Source: Clostridium_F caseinilyticum (lineage in GTDB: Bacteria; Bacillota; Clostridia; Clostridiales; Clostridiaceae). From it: a DNA stretch of 64,000 bases. Numbering within the stretch: position 1 is the first letter of the stretch; each line of letters opens with the position of its first letter. Position numbers and translations under genes: made by a program. Of the stretch, positions 35,734 to 43,910 are shown piece after piece. Below the pieces are notes generated by a model. That model saw nothing but the letters and a program-made list of their open reading frames with translations, did no database searches and was not told where the DNA came from. The stretch lies in assembly GCF_046127645.1 (NCBI RefSeq), contig NZ_CP175919.1, one strand, 5' to 3'.

Positions 35734-37359
35734 TTAATACATTCCGTCCATTCCCATTCCTGGAGCCATTGGTGGTATGTTTTCTTTTTCTGGAATATCT
35801 GCTACTGCAGCTTCTGTTGTTAAGAAAGTTGATGCAACTGATGCTGCATTTTGTAACGCTGATCTTGTAACCTTAGTTGGATCAACTATACCAATCTTTA
35901 ACATATCTACATATTTATTGTTTAAAGCATCATATCCTACGCCTACTTCGCTAGCCTTAACTTTTTCAATTATTACTGCTCCTTCAGCACCTGCATTGTT
36001 AGCTATTTGCTTTACTGGTTCTTCTAAAGCTTTTCTTATTATGTTTATTCCTAATTTAACATCCATAACATCAGAAGTTAAATCAGCCATTTTAGGAATA
36101 ATATCTATATATGCTGTTCCACCACCTGGAACTATTCCTTCTTCTACTGCTGCCTTTGTAGCTGCAAGAGCATCTTCTATTCTTAGTTTTTCTTCTTTTA
36201 ATTCAGTTTCTGTAGCTGCTCCAACTCTTATAACAGCAACTCCACCTGCTAATTTAGCAAGTCTTTCTTGAAGTTTTTCTTTATCAAATTCTGAAGTTGT
36301 ATCTTCAATTTGTACTTTTATTTGAGATACTCTTTCTTCTATAGATTTTTTATCACCTTTACCATTAACTATTGTAGTGTTTTCTTTAGTAACTTTTACA
36401 CTATCTGCTCTTCCTAACATGTCTATAGTAACATCTTTTAAATCTCTTCCTAATTCTTCAGAAATAACTTCTCCACCTGTTAAAATAGCTATATCTTGAA
36501 GCATTTCTTTTCTTCTATCTCCAAAGCCTGGTGCTTTTACACCTACACAAGTAAATGTTCCTCTTAACTTGTTAAGTACTAATGTGCTTAAAGCTTCCCC
36601 TTCTATGTCTTCACTTATTATTAATAATTTTTTACCTTGTTGAACTATTTGTTCTAAAACAGGTAAGATTTCTTGTATGTTAGATACTTTTTTATCAGTT
36701 ATTAAAATATATGCATCATCTAATACTGCTTCCATTTTTTCAGTATCAGTTACCATATATGCACTTACATATCCTCTATCAAATTGCATACCTTCAACTA
36801 CTTCTAGTTCAGTTCCCATGGATTTTGATTCTTCTACAGTTATAACTCCGTCATTTCCTACTTTTTCCATAGCATCTGCAATAAGTTTTCCTACTTCTTC
36901 ACTTGCAGCTGATATAGCAGCAACTCTAGCAATATCTTCTTTTCCATTTACAGGTTTAGAAATAACTTTTATTTCTTCTACAGCTTTTTCTACAGCCTTT
37001 CTTATTCCTGTTCTTATTTGAATTGGATTAGCTCCTGCTGTAACATTTTTTAGACCTTCTCTTATTATAGCTTGAGCCAATAATGTAGCTGTTGTAGTAC
37101 CATCTCCTGCTACATCATTTGTTTTAGTTGCAACTTCTTTTACAAGTTGTGCACCCATATTTTCATATGCATCTTCTAATTCTATTTCTCTTGCTATTGT
37201 AACACCATCATTTGTTATTAATGGTGATCCAAACTTTTTATCTAAAACAACGTTTCTCCCTTTTGGTCCAAGTGTTACTTTTACTGTATCAGCTAATTTA
37301 TCAACACCAGCTTGCATTGATCTTCTAGCATCTTCTCCAAACAATAAACTTTTTGCCAT
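35734..37359 (-). CDS. groEL: chaperonin GroEL (60 kDa)
   Basis: Double-ring ATP-dependent chaperonin that refolds proteins with GroES. The 541-residue protein is full length and shows KVTLGPKGRNVVLDKKFGSP, GDGTTTATLLAQAI (ATP site), AAVEEGIVPGGGTAYI and the C-terminal GMGMDGMY glycine/methionine tail. It follows groES by 28 bp in the CIRCE-controlled operon. Confidence 0.99.
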   Translation of the reverse strand: MAKSLLFGEDARRSMQAGVDKLADTVKVTLGPKGRNVVLDKKFGSPLITNDGVTIAREIELEDAYENMGAQLVKEVATKTNDVAGDGTTTATLLAQAIIREGLKNVTAGANPIQIRTGIRKAVEKAVEEIKVISKPVNGKEDIARVAAISAASEEVGKLIADAMEKVGNDGVITVEESKSMGTELEVVEGMQFDRGYVSAYMVTDTEKMEAVLDDAYILITDKKVSNIQEILPVLEQIVQQGKKLLIISEDIEGEALSTLVLNKLRGTFTCVGVKAPGFGDRRKEMLQDIAILTGGEVISEELGRDLKDVTIDMLGRADSVKVTKENTTIVNGKGDKKSIEERVSQIKVQIEDTTSEFDKEKLQERLAKLAGGVAVIRVGAATETELKEEKLRIEDALAATKAAVEEGIVPGGGTAYIDIIPKMADLTSDVMDVKLGINIIRKALEEPVKQIANNAGAEGAVIIEKVKASEVGVGYDALNNKYVDMLKIGIVDPTKVTRSALQNAASVASTFLTTEAAVADIPEKENIPPMAPGMGMDGMY

Positions 37360-37387
37360 TTCTCATACCTCCTAATAAAATATATAA

Positions 37388-37675
37388 TTAACCTTCAACT
37401 ACTGCTAATATATCATCTTGCTTTAATATAGTACCTTCTTCACCGTCAATTTTAATTTCGTTACCGGCATATTTTGAGAATAATACCTTATCCCCTACTT
37501 TTAACTCCATTTTAACTTCTTTTCCATCAACTAATCCACCAGGTCCTACAGCTATTACTTCTGCAACCTGTGGCTTTTCCTTTGCTGTTCCTGGTAATAC
37601 TATTCCGCTTTTTGTAGTTTCCTCTGCTTCTACTCTTTTAATTACTACTCTATCTCCAAGTGGTCTAATCTTCAT
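37388..37675 (-). CDS. groES: co-chaperonin GroES (10 kDa)
   Basis: Heptameric lid of the GroEL cavity. The 95-residue protein begins MKIRPLGDRVVIKRVEAEETTKSGIVLPG and contains the mobile loop (about residues 17-32) and the dome motif VGDKVLFSKYAGNEIKIDGEEGTIL. First gene of groESL, with AAGGAGGGG upstream of the ATG. Confidence 0.99.
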   Translation of the reverse strand: MKIRPLGDRVVIKRVEAEETTKSGIVLPGTAKEKPQVAEVIAVGPGGLVDGKEVKMELKVGDKVLFSKYAGNEIKIDGEEGTILKQDDILAVVEG

Positions 37676-37731
37676 TTAAACCCCTCCTTAAAATATTTTT
37701 TATATTTTAAATAATCACTATCTTTTATTTG

Positions 37732-37758
37732 TTAGCACTCGTTAATATTGAGTGCTAA
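37732..37758 (-). promoter_or_regulatory. CIRCE operator (HrcA site)
   Basis: TTAGCACTC, nine bases, GAGTGCTAA: an exact CIRCE palindrome between the promoter (37769-37797) and groES. HrcA would bind it and repress groESL until heat stress; hrcA itself is not in the window. Confidence 0.97.
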
Positions 37759-37768
37759 TACAATTATT

Positions 37769-37797
37769 ATAATAGGCAATAGCGTTTATAATATCAA
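37769..37797 (-). promoter_or_regulatory. groESL sigma-A promoter
   Basis: Minus strand TTGATA (37792-37797), 17-bp spacer, TATTAT (37769-37774). The transcription start would fall at the upstream edge of CIRCE, as in other groE operons. The rest of 37676-37989 is AT-rich without a gene. Confidence 0.7.
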
Positions 37798-37989
37798 ATT
37801 TGAAATAAGAATTTAATAGCTTAATTATAGCCATATTTTAAATTTATATTGCTATATATCGATATTTTGTTATTTTAGTATTATTTTCTATGTTTCTCAC
37901 ACATCTGTATTATTATCACAAAAATATGTTTTTTATACTTCTTTTGGTATAGAATATAAATATATATTTTTTGATTAGGAGATTTTATT

Positions 37990-38634
37990 ATGATATTAAA
38001 GAACAAAGAATTTCTTATAGATATATTACTATCGATTATTTTAACTAATATTTTTTTAATTGTTTCCATAAAATTAACACTTAATTTTAAGTTTTTATAT
38101 TATTGGGATATTAAAAACTTATCTATAACAAAAAATACAGATTTGAGTTTAAAAGAAATAAAAGAAAATTTTAATTATCTTATTTATTATTTGAATTCTC
38201 ATAAAAATATTACATTCTGTCTTCCTAGTTTAGCTTCATCTAACGAAGGTATAATCCATTTTAAAGATGTTAAAAATATATTCAATTTTTTAGATAAATT
38301 TTTATTCTTGAACATTTTTATTTCTATACCTTTTATCTATTATAAATTAAAAATAACCAAAAATGTTATGTTTTTAAAATATTCTTCTGTTTCAAGTATT
38401 CTCATTCCAATATTATTATTAACCCCATTAATTTTAAACTTTGAAAAGGGTTTTATACTTTTTCATAAAATTTTTTTCTCTAACGATTATTGGTTATTTG
38501 ACCCTGATAAAGACCCTATTATAAATCTATTACCTGAAACTTTTTTTCTTCATTCTGCCTTACTTATACTATTTTTCATACTGCTTTTTTCTTTAACTTG
38601 CTATATATTGTATAAAAATATAAGGAATTTATAA
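37990..38634 (+). CDS. TIGR01906/DUF1461 family membrane protein
   Basis: A 214-residue integral membrane protein with hydrophobic segments near residues 9-31, 97-115, 129-147 and 185-207. Two features place it in the DUF1461 (TIGR01906) family of firmicutes: EGIIHFKDVKNIFN before the second helix, and the family's FSNDYWLFDPDKDPIINLLPETFF loop before the last helix. Biochemical function is unknown. Single plus-strand gene with TAGGAGAT before the ATG, divergent from groESL. Confidence 0.82.
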   Translation: MILKNKEFLIDILLSIILTNIFLIVSIKLTLNFKFLYYWDIKNLSITKNTDLSLKEIKENFNYLIYYLNSHKNITFCLPSLASSNEGIIHFKDVKNIFNFLDKFLFLNIFISIPFIYYKLKITKNVMFLKYSSVSSILIPILLLTPLILNFEKGFILFHKIFFSNDYWLFDPDKDPIINLLPETFFLHSALLILFFILLFSLTCYILYKNIRNL

Positions 38635-38768
38635 TTATACTATTTTTACTTATTACCTTTGTTTTAAAAATAGATATATATGATATAAAATGATTTAAAT
38701 AAAGTTAGCATATCTAATTAAAAAGTCCTTGCTTTCTAAGTATATATACATTTTAAATTATAATTTTT

Positions 38769-39491
38769 TTATTTTTCTCCTATTTTTTTTATTATTTTTT
38801 CACCCTTTAATACTCCTATTATAAAGAGCAATGATGAGACCACCCCTACTATTATCAAAACACTTTTATTTCCACTATGAATATTAGCTCCAAAATAAGT
38901 AGATGCTAGAACCCCTGGTATTCTACCTAATGTAGATAAAACAAAAAAATCTTTAAATTTAATATCTGATATACCACATATATATCCTAATGCATCTTTA
39001 GGTATTCCTGGTATTAAATATAATAAAAAAACTATTAATTTTATACTTCCTATATTTAATAATCTATCAAAAAACTTCAAATCTTTTTTACAAATTATCT
39101 TATGAACTAGAGGTCTACCATAAACATGAGATAATAGAAATACAAAAACACTTCCTAAAGTAATACCTATAAGAGAATATATACTTCCAAATAAAGTTCC
39201 ATATATATATCCTCCGGATATTTGTATTACTTCTCCTGGTATAAAAAAAGCTACAACTTGAATTATTTGAAATATCAAAAATACAACAATACCATAATTT
39301 CCATAAGACAATATAATATTTTTAATCTTTTTAGGATCTTTTAATACTGTAAAATTTTTATAATATATATATCCTACAAAAATTATAAACAAAAAAAATA
39401 AAGATAGTACTATACTTCCTTTGTTTTCAATTAACAATTTTTTAATAATATTTATAGTATTTTTTATATATTTTTTTATACTTTTCAGCAT
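38769..39491 (-). CDS. TVP38/TMEM64 (DedA-like, VTT domain) membrane protein
   Basis: A 240-residue protein of the VTT/SNARE-associated family. A basic N-terminus is followed by five to six helices. The core has FFIPGEVIQISGGYIYGTLFGSIYSLIGITLGSVFVFLLSHVYGRPLV (about residues 90-138), and the second half has LIPGIPKDALGYICGISDIKFKDFFVLSTLGRIPGVLASTYFGANI. Members are suggested lipid scramblases or flippases, and the exact substrate is unknown. Single minus-strand gene. Confidence 0.88.
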   Translation of the reverse strand: MLKSIKKYIKNTINIIKKLLIENKGSIVLSLFFLFIIFVGYIYYKNFTVLKDPKKIKNIILSYGNYGIVVFLIFQIIQVVAFFIPGEVIQISGGYIYGTLFGSIYSLIGITLGSVFVFLLSHVYGRPLVHKIICKKDLKFFDRLLNIGSIKLIVFLLYLIPGIPKDALGYICGISDIKFKDFFVLSTLGRIPGVLASTYFGANIHSGNKSVLIIVGVVSSLLFIIGVLKGEKIIKKIGEK

Positions 39492-39911
39492 AATTTTTCC
39501 CCTTCATTTATAAAATACCATTTAAATAAATAATATCATATTTTTTATTTAAGGATTAATAATTTATAAATCTTATTCATTCTTTAAATTCTTAAAAATT
39601 ATATTAAACTAAAATAAATTCTAAAATATATGTATATAAATACATATTCAATAAATTTTTCTATAATTTCACTAAAAATTTATTCAAAATTAAATACATA
39701 AAATCAACAAGAAGTTCTATATTGTATTAATAATTTTATAGTTTTTGTATATTTATACATGACTTTATATATTATTAAAATCATCATATGAACCCTCAGT
39801 TATATTATAAAGTATTTTAAAATAAATATAGCTATAAAAATAAATTTAATACTTTATTTTTATAGCTATTTATTTACTAAAAATATTTATTTTTTAATCC
39901 CATCTTATCTG
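39492..39911. other. 420-bp intergenic region upstream of the TVP38 gene
   Basis: Very AT-rich, no gene. It contains the hydrogenase terminator at 39828-39869. The stretch 39852-39897 resembles the right end of the inverted-repeat element (57014-57062) in the same orientation. Confidence 0.5.
39828..39869 (-). terminator. hairpin terminator of the hydrogenase gene
   Basis: A perfect 17-bp stem with an 8-nt loop (arms 39828-39844 and 39853-39869) and A/T flanks, about 43 bp after the stop codon. Confidence 0.75.
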
Positions 39912-41405
39912 TTATTTATGTTTATGCATGTTTACTTTTTCAAAGTTTTCTACTTTTTTATTTGCTATAACATCCTCACTATCAGATTCTTTACTAAATT
40001 TAATTAATTGACCTTTAGCTTTCATGAGAGAAGTCATGGTTGCTGGGCCTCCAATACATCCACCCTCACACATCATTCCCTCCACGAAGTTAAATGGAAT
40101 TCTTCCTGCTTTGGCTAGCATAAGAGTTTTCTTTATTTCATCTTTACCACTAACTTTAGTAGGATTAAACTTTATATCTATTTCTTTAGAATCAATAAAA
40201 TTTTGTATTGCAGCTGTAACACCCCCACTTTGAGCAAAACCTCTTCCAAAAGTTGAAGCATCTTGAACTTGGTCTTCTTCACAATCAGAAGGCTCTATTT
40301 GTAGTGCCCCTAAAAGGGCTGCTATTTCTTCAAATGTCATAACATAATCCACTGCATCTTTTAATTCATCTCTTAAAACTTCACTCTTTTTTGCAGTACA
40401 AGGTCCTATAAATACCACATAGGAATCTTTATCCATCTCTTTTATCATTCTTCCTGTAGCTATCATAGGAGATACTGTGGTAGATATATTTTCTGCTAAA
40501 TCTTTAAATTGATTTTCTATATAATTAACAAATCCAGGGCAACAAGATGTAGTCATACATTTTTGTCCTTTTCCCATTCTATCTACAAATTCTTCAGACT
40601 CACTAAATACTACTGCATCTGCTCCACAAGCAGCTTCTACCATATCTTTAAATCCTGCTTTTATTAATGCATTTTTTACTTGTCCAACTTTTACAAGTGG
40701 TCCAAACTGACCTGTAATAGCTGGAGCTACTACTGCATATACTTTTTTCTTTTCTTTTAATAGTTTAGTTATATTAACTATATAACTCTTATCTGAAATG
40801 GCTCCAAACGGACAAGCCGCCATACAGGCTCCACAATTAATGCAATTTTCCTTTTCTATCATAGCTCTTTTATCATCTGGGTTTATTTCTAAAGCTCCTG
40901 TAGGACATACTTTTTTGCATGGTCTCATAACTTCTACTATAGCATTATAAGGACATACTTTTTTACATAATCCACATTCTCTACATTTATTTTGGTCTAT
41001 ATAGGATTTACCATTTATTCGAACCATAGCTTTAGCTGAACAAACTTCCATACATTTATGTTGTATACATCCCCTACAAGCTTCTGTTACTCTAAATCTA
41101 TCTAAAGGACATTGATCACAGGCAGAAGCTATTACATATATTATCTGATCATCATCACTTATGCTCTCTAATTCATTTGTTAAATTATCATCTGGCTTAA
41201 AACCAGCTGCCAATTGAGCTCTTTCATACACAACCGTTCTTTCTCTATAAACACAACATCTATATTCTGCTTGGTTTTCATTTAATATTTTATACGGTAT
41301 TTTTAACATCTCTAGCTTATCCATATTATCTTCAATAGCTAACTGAGCAACTTCTTTTAAAACTAAATATTTTATTTTTTTTAGTTCAGTTTCAAACTTT
41401 AACAT
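39912..41405 (-). CDS. [FeFe] hydrogenase, group B-like
   Basis: Produces or takes up H2 with ferredoxin as partner. The 497-residue protein has a cysteine-rich N-terminal region. CDQCPLDRFRVTEACRGCIQHKC (97-118) is the unusual first part. It is followed by ferredoxin-like clusters (CRECGLCKKVCP, CKKVCP, CINCGACMAACP, about 141-199). The H-cluster motifs are L1 TSCCPGFVNY (286-295), L2 FIGPCTAKKSE (333-342) and L3 EGMMCEGGCIGGP (442-454). L1 with F in place of W, and GPC rather than MPC in L2, fit the group B class of clostridial hydrogenases rather than group A. Start at the ATG at 41405 after GGAGGATTTTTG; a TTG one codon earlier is unlikely. Single gene, near rex. Confidence 0.92.
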   Translation of the reverse strand: MLKFETELKKIKYLVLKEVAQLAIEDNMDKLEMLKIPYKILNENQAEYRCCVYRERTVVYERAQLAAGFKPDDNLTNELESISDDDQIIYVIASACDQCPLDRFRVTEACRGCIQHKCMEVCSAKAMVRINGKSYIDQNKCRECGLCKKVCPYNAIVEVMRPCKKVCPTGALEINPDDKRAMIEKENCINCGACMAACPFGAISDKSYIVNITKLLKEKKKVYAVVAPAITGQFGPLVKVGQVKNALIKAGFKDMVEAACGADAVVFSESEEFVDRMGKGQKCMTTSCCPGFVNYIENQFKDLAENISTTVSPMIATGRMIKEMDKDSYVVFIGPCTAKKSEVLRDELKDAVDYVMTFEEIAALLGALQIEPSDCEEDQVQDASTFGRGFAQSGGVTAAIQNFIDSKEIDIKFNPTKVSGKDEIKKTLMLAKAGRIPFNFVEGMMCEGGCIGGPATMTSLMKAKGQLIKFSKESDSEDVIANKKVENFEKVNMHKHK

Positions 41406-41573
41406 CAAAAATCCTCCATATTTTTAAATTTTATATTAAACATTATTTTGTTATTTATACATATATTTTCCGCAACTCAACAAAAGATCTTCAAACTCTA
41501 ACCAAATAGATTATATCAAAAATTTCAATTTATTTTAATATAATATTTCTTCCTATACTTCATTTTATTAATA

Positions 41574-42488
41574 TTATTCTTGATTAACATCAATTTTGTT
41601 TTCTCTTGCATAATAAAACAAATATTGTTGAGCAAATCCTGATAGTTCTCCAAATTTTTCTCTTCCAAAATCCCTTATTTTTTTTAGTGACACATCAGGA
41701 GCTAAATAAAAATATTGCATAGCTCTTTTAACCCAAACATCTACTGGGAAAGCAGAATATTTACCCATAGAAAATAACATAGCACAGTCTGCAACTTTTG
41801 CCCCTATACCATTATAATTTTGTAACATTTTATGGCATAAATCATCTGGTTGCATTTTTATCCATGACATATCATATTCTTTTTCATAGGAGTCGTCTTT
41901 TATAGAATTTTTATATATTTTATTTACAGTATCTTTTATATATTTAGCTCTAAAACCAACACCACATGCTTTCAATTCCTCTTCTGTTGCATCTTTAAGT
42001 TGATTTACTGTAGGAAAACTATAATATATATTTCCTTTATATTCTACAGAATTTCCCCATTTTTCACTTATATTTTTTATAGCTCTTTTAATCATTGGTA
42101 TTCTATTATTGGCAGAAATTATGAAAGAGACTATTATTTCAAATGGATCTTGCTTTAAAAGTCTTATTCCATGCCCAAATTCAACAGATTTAGCTAATAT
42201 ATCATCCTTGCTTAATATATTCTTTATTTCACCATAATCTCTATATAAATCAAAATACTCTGCCCAAATATTTTTAAAATCCTCTTCTGTAGCATTATAT
42301 AATATTACATCATTATTTACTTTTTCTACTTCTATAACCTTGCCATATGCTACACCTGTATAAGAGTTTTCTTTTTCCTTATACCATCTAAAACATTGAC
42401 CACATTCAAAAATATGAGGTAATTCAAAATTTCTTACATCTTTAATAACTATGCCATTTTTACAATTTTCTATATAATTAAAATCCAT
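41574..42488 (-). CDS. 8-oxoguanine DNA glycosylase (Ogg-type, HhH-GPD)
   Basis: Excises oxidised guanine from DNA in base excision repair. The 304-residue protein has the Ogg N-terminal beta domain (HIFECGQCFRWYKEKENSYTGVAYGKVIEVEK). The helix-hairpin-helix-GPD core follows, with catalytic lysine and aspartate in NYNGIGAKVADCAMLFSMGKYSAFPVDVWVKRAM (about residues 221-254). The combined architecture is OGG1-like rather than AlkA. Translation probably starts at the ATG at 42488 (AAGGA nine bases upstream) rather than at 42497. Confidence 0.9.
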   Translation of the reverse strand: MDFNYIENCKNGIVIKDVRNFELPHIFECGQCFRWYKEKENSYTGVAYGKVIEVEKVNNDVILYNATEEDFKNIWAEYFDLYRDYGEIKNILSKDDILAKSVEFGHGIRLLKQDPFEIIVSFIISANNRIPMIKRAIKNISEKWGNSVEYKGNIYYSFPTVNQLKDATEEELKACGVGFRAKYIKDTVNKIYKNSIKDDSYEKEYDMSWIKMQPDDLCHKMLQNYNGIGAKVADCAMLFSMGKYSAFPVDVWVKRAMQYFYLAPDVSLKKIRDFGREKFGELSGFAQQYLFYYARENKIDVNQE

Positions 42489-42619
42489 ATAAATCATTCC
42501 TTATAAATATATTTTTATACTCCCAAAATTAGTATACACTAAAACTTAAAAATAAATAAGCTATACTTTAAATATAAAGTACAGCTTATAGCTTATAACT
42601 AATTATCTATATTTGTCAA

Positions 42620-42935
42620 TATTTATTACAAGATAATATTGTTTATCATTTAAATATTTATCTATGGCTTTAGTACCTTTTTACCTGCTCCCATAGCTAA
42701 TATAACTGTATCAGCACCCGTTAATGCATCTCCACCTGGAAATCCCCCCTATTATTGTAGTAACTCCAGTCTCTTCTTCAGCTATTATACATCCTCTTTT
42801 TGTACTTTCTAACCCTTCTGTTGTAAATGCTATAAGTGGATTTGGAGAAGTACCTAAAGACGTAATAAAACTATCTAGTTTTATAATAAATTCTTTCTCA
42901 GGTATTCAATAAGTATCCTTCTTCTTTATCATAGT
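42620..42935 (-). pseudogene. C-terminal remnant of a GltA/glutamate synthase small subunit-like FAD oxidoreductase
   Basis: On the minus strand three frames together read PEKEFIIKLDSFITSLGTSPNPLIAFTTEGLES, then TKRGCIIAEEETGVTTIIG, a frame change at a run of six G, then GFPGGDALTGADTVILAMGAGKK, and after another frame change KAIDKYLNDKQ. This is the well-known C-terminal end of the NADPH-dependent glutamate synthase small subunit/SudA type (GGD-x-x-TG-A-x-TVI-x-AMGAGK). At least two frameshifts and the missing N-terminal two thirds make it a dead fragment. It lies between ogg and rex on the minus strand. Confidence 0.8.
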
Positions 42936-42969
42936 CGCATATAGTAAGAGATATTAAAAAACATAAATG

Positions 42970-43003
42970 AGGCCCTCTTTAATAATAATGAAGAGAGCCC
43001 TTA
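42970..43003 (-). terminator. possible terminator downstream of rex
   Basis: A near-perfect stem (GGCCCTCTT pairing with AAGAGAGCC, one mismatch) about 76 bp beyond rex. The T-tract after it on the minus strand is weak, so its role is uncertain. Confidence 0.45.
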
Positions 43004-43078
43004 AAAAATTTTCAATTTTAATATTGTTTGTTAATACAATAACAAACCAAACCTAAAAGTAAATAAAATTTAACATTT

Positions 43079-43711
43079 TTAGTCATTCTTATTTATTAAG
43101 CAAGTTAAGGTTAGAAGACTATCACTTAAATGTACATTTTCTACTACTACATCTTCTGGAACTGCCAAATCTATAGGTGCAAAATTCCATATACCTTTTA
43201 TATCATTCTTAACAAGAATATTCGCCACCTTTTGAGCATTATCATGAGGTACACATATTATTCCTATATCTATATTATTTTTTTCTAAATAATCAGATAA
43301 ATAATCAATATCTAATATTTCTATATCTCTTATTTTTAATCCTATTAATTTAGGATTTGTATCAAACATAGCTTTTACATTAAACCCTAACTTAGAAAAT
43401 CTAGTGTAATTTGCTAACGCTTGCCCTATGTTACCTGCTCCAATAATTATAATATTATAAGGATTGTTTAGCCCTAATATATTGCTTATTTGATGATGTA
43501 ATTCGCTAACATTATACCCATATCCTTGTTGCCCAAAATCCCCAAAACAATTTAAATCTTGGCGTATTTGAGATGCAGTAAAGCCTATTCGTTCACTTAA
43601 TTCTTTTGAAGATATTCTGTCTACATCGTTTTTTAATAATTCATATAAATATCTATGATATTTAGGTAATCTTCTTATAACTGCCATTGAAATATTTTTT
43701 TTCTTATCCAT
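43079..43711 (-). CDS. rex: redox-sensing transcriptional repressor Rex
   Basis: Senses the NADH/NAD+ ratio and represses fermentation and hydrogen genes when NADH is low. The 210-residue protein has the winged-helix N-domain (ISMAVIRRLPKYHRYLYELLKNDVDRISSKELSERIGFTASQIRQDLNCFGDFGQQGYGYNV). A Rossmann domain with IIIGAGNIGQAL (about residue 88) binds the dinucleotide. Length and motifs match Rex of clostridia. GAGGTGT is the ribosome site. I did not find a clear Rex palindrome (TTGTTAA...TTAACAA) in the window. Confidence 0.97.
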   Translation of the reverse strand: MDKKKNISMAVIRRLPKYHRYLYELLKNDVDRISSKELSERIGFTASQIRQDLNCFGDFGQQGYGYNVSELHHQISNILGLNNPYNIIIIGAGNIGQALANYTRFSKLGFNVKAMFDTNPKLIGLKIRDIEILDIDYLSDYLEKNNIDIGIICVPHDNAQKVANILVKNDIKGIWNFAPIDLAVPEDVVVENVHLSDSLLTLTCLINKND

Positions 43712-43910
43712 ATTACACCTCTTAATATCACATTTTTACTAATATTATTACCTATATTGTATCATATAATCAAACATTATACACTAAAATTGCTGACTAC
43801 TATAGTAATATATTATATTATTGAAGTAAAAAAATCAAATACATATATATAATACTACAAAAAAAATATAATACATAGTAAAATAGTACTTGTTAAGGAT
43901 GGTGAAATTA

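Noticed and set aside
36677..37021. Plus-strand serine-rich open frame within groEL
   Set aside because: An antisense shadow of a highly conserved coding sequence; no ribosome site.
37881..38069. Minus-strand 62-codon frame at the start of the DUF1461 gene
   Set aside because: It lacks a ribosome site and overlaps a better supported plus-strand gene.
42724..42912. Plus-strand 62-codon open frame opposite the gltA-like remnant
   Set aside because: It has no ribosome site, and the minus strand carries conserved protein motifs; it is a shadow.
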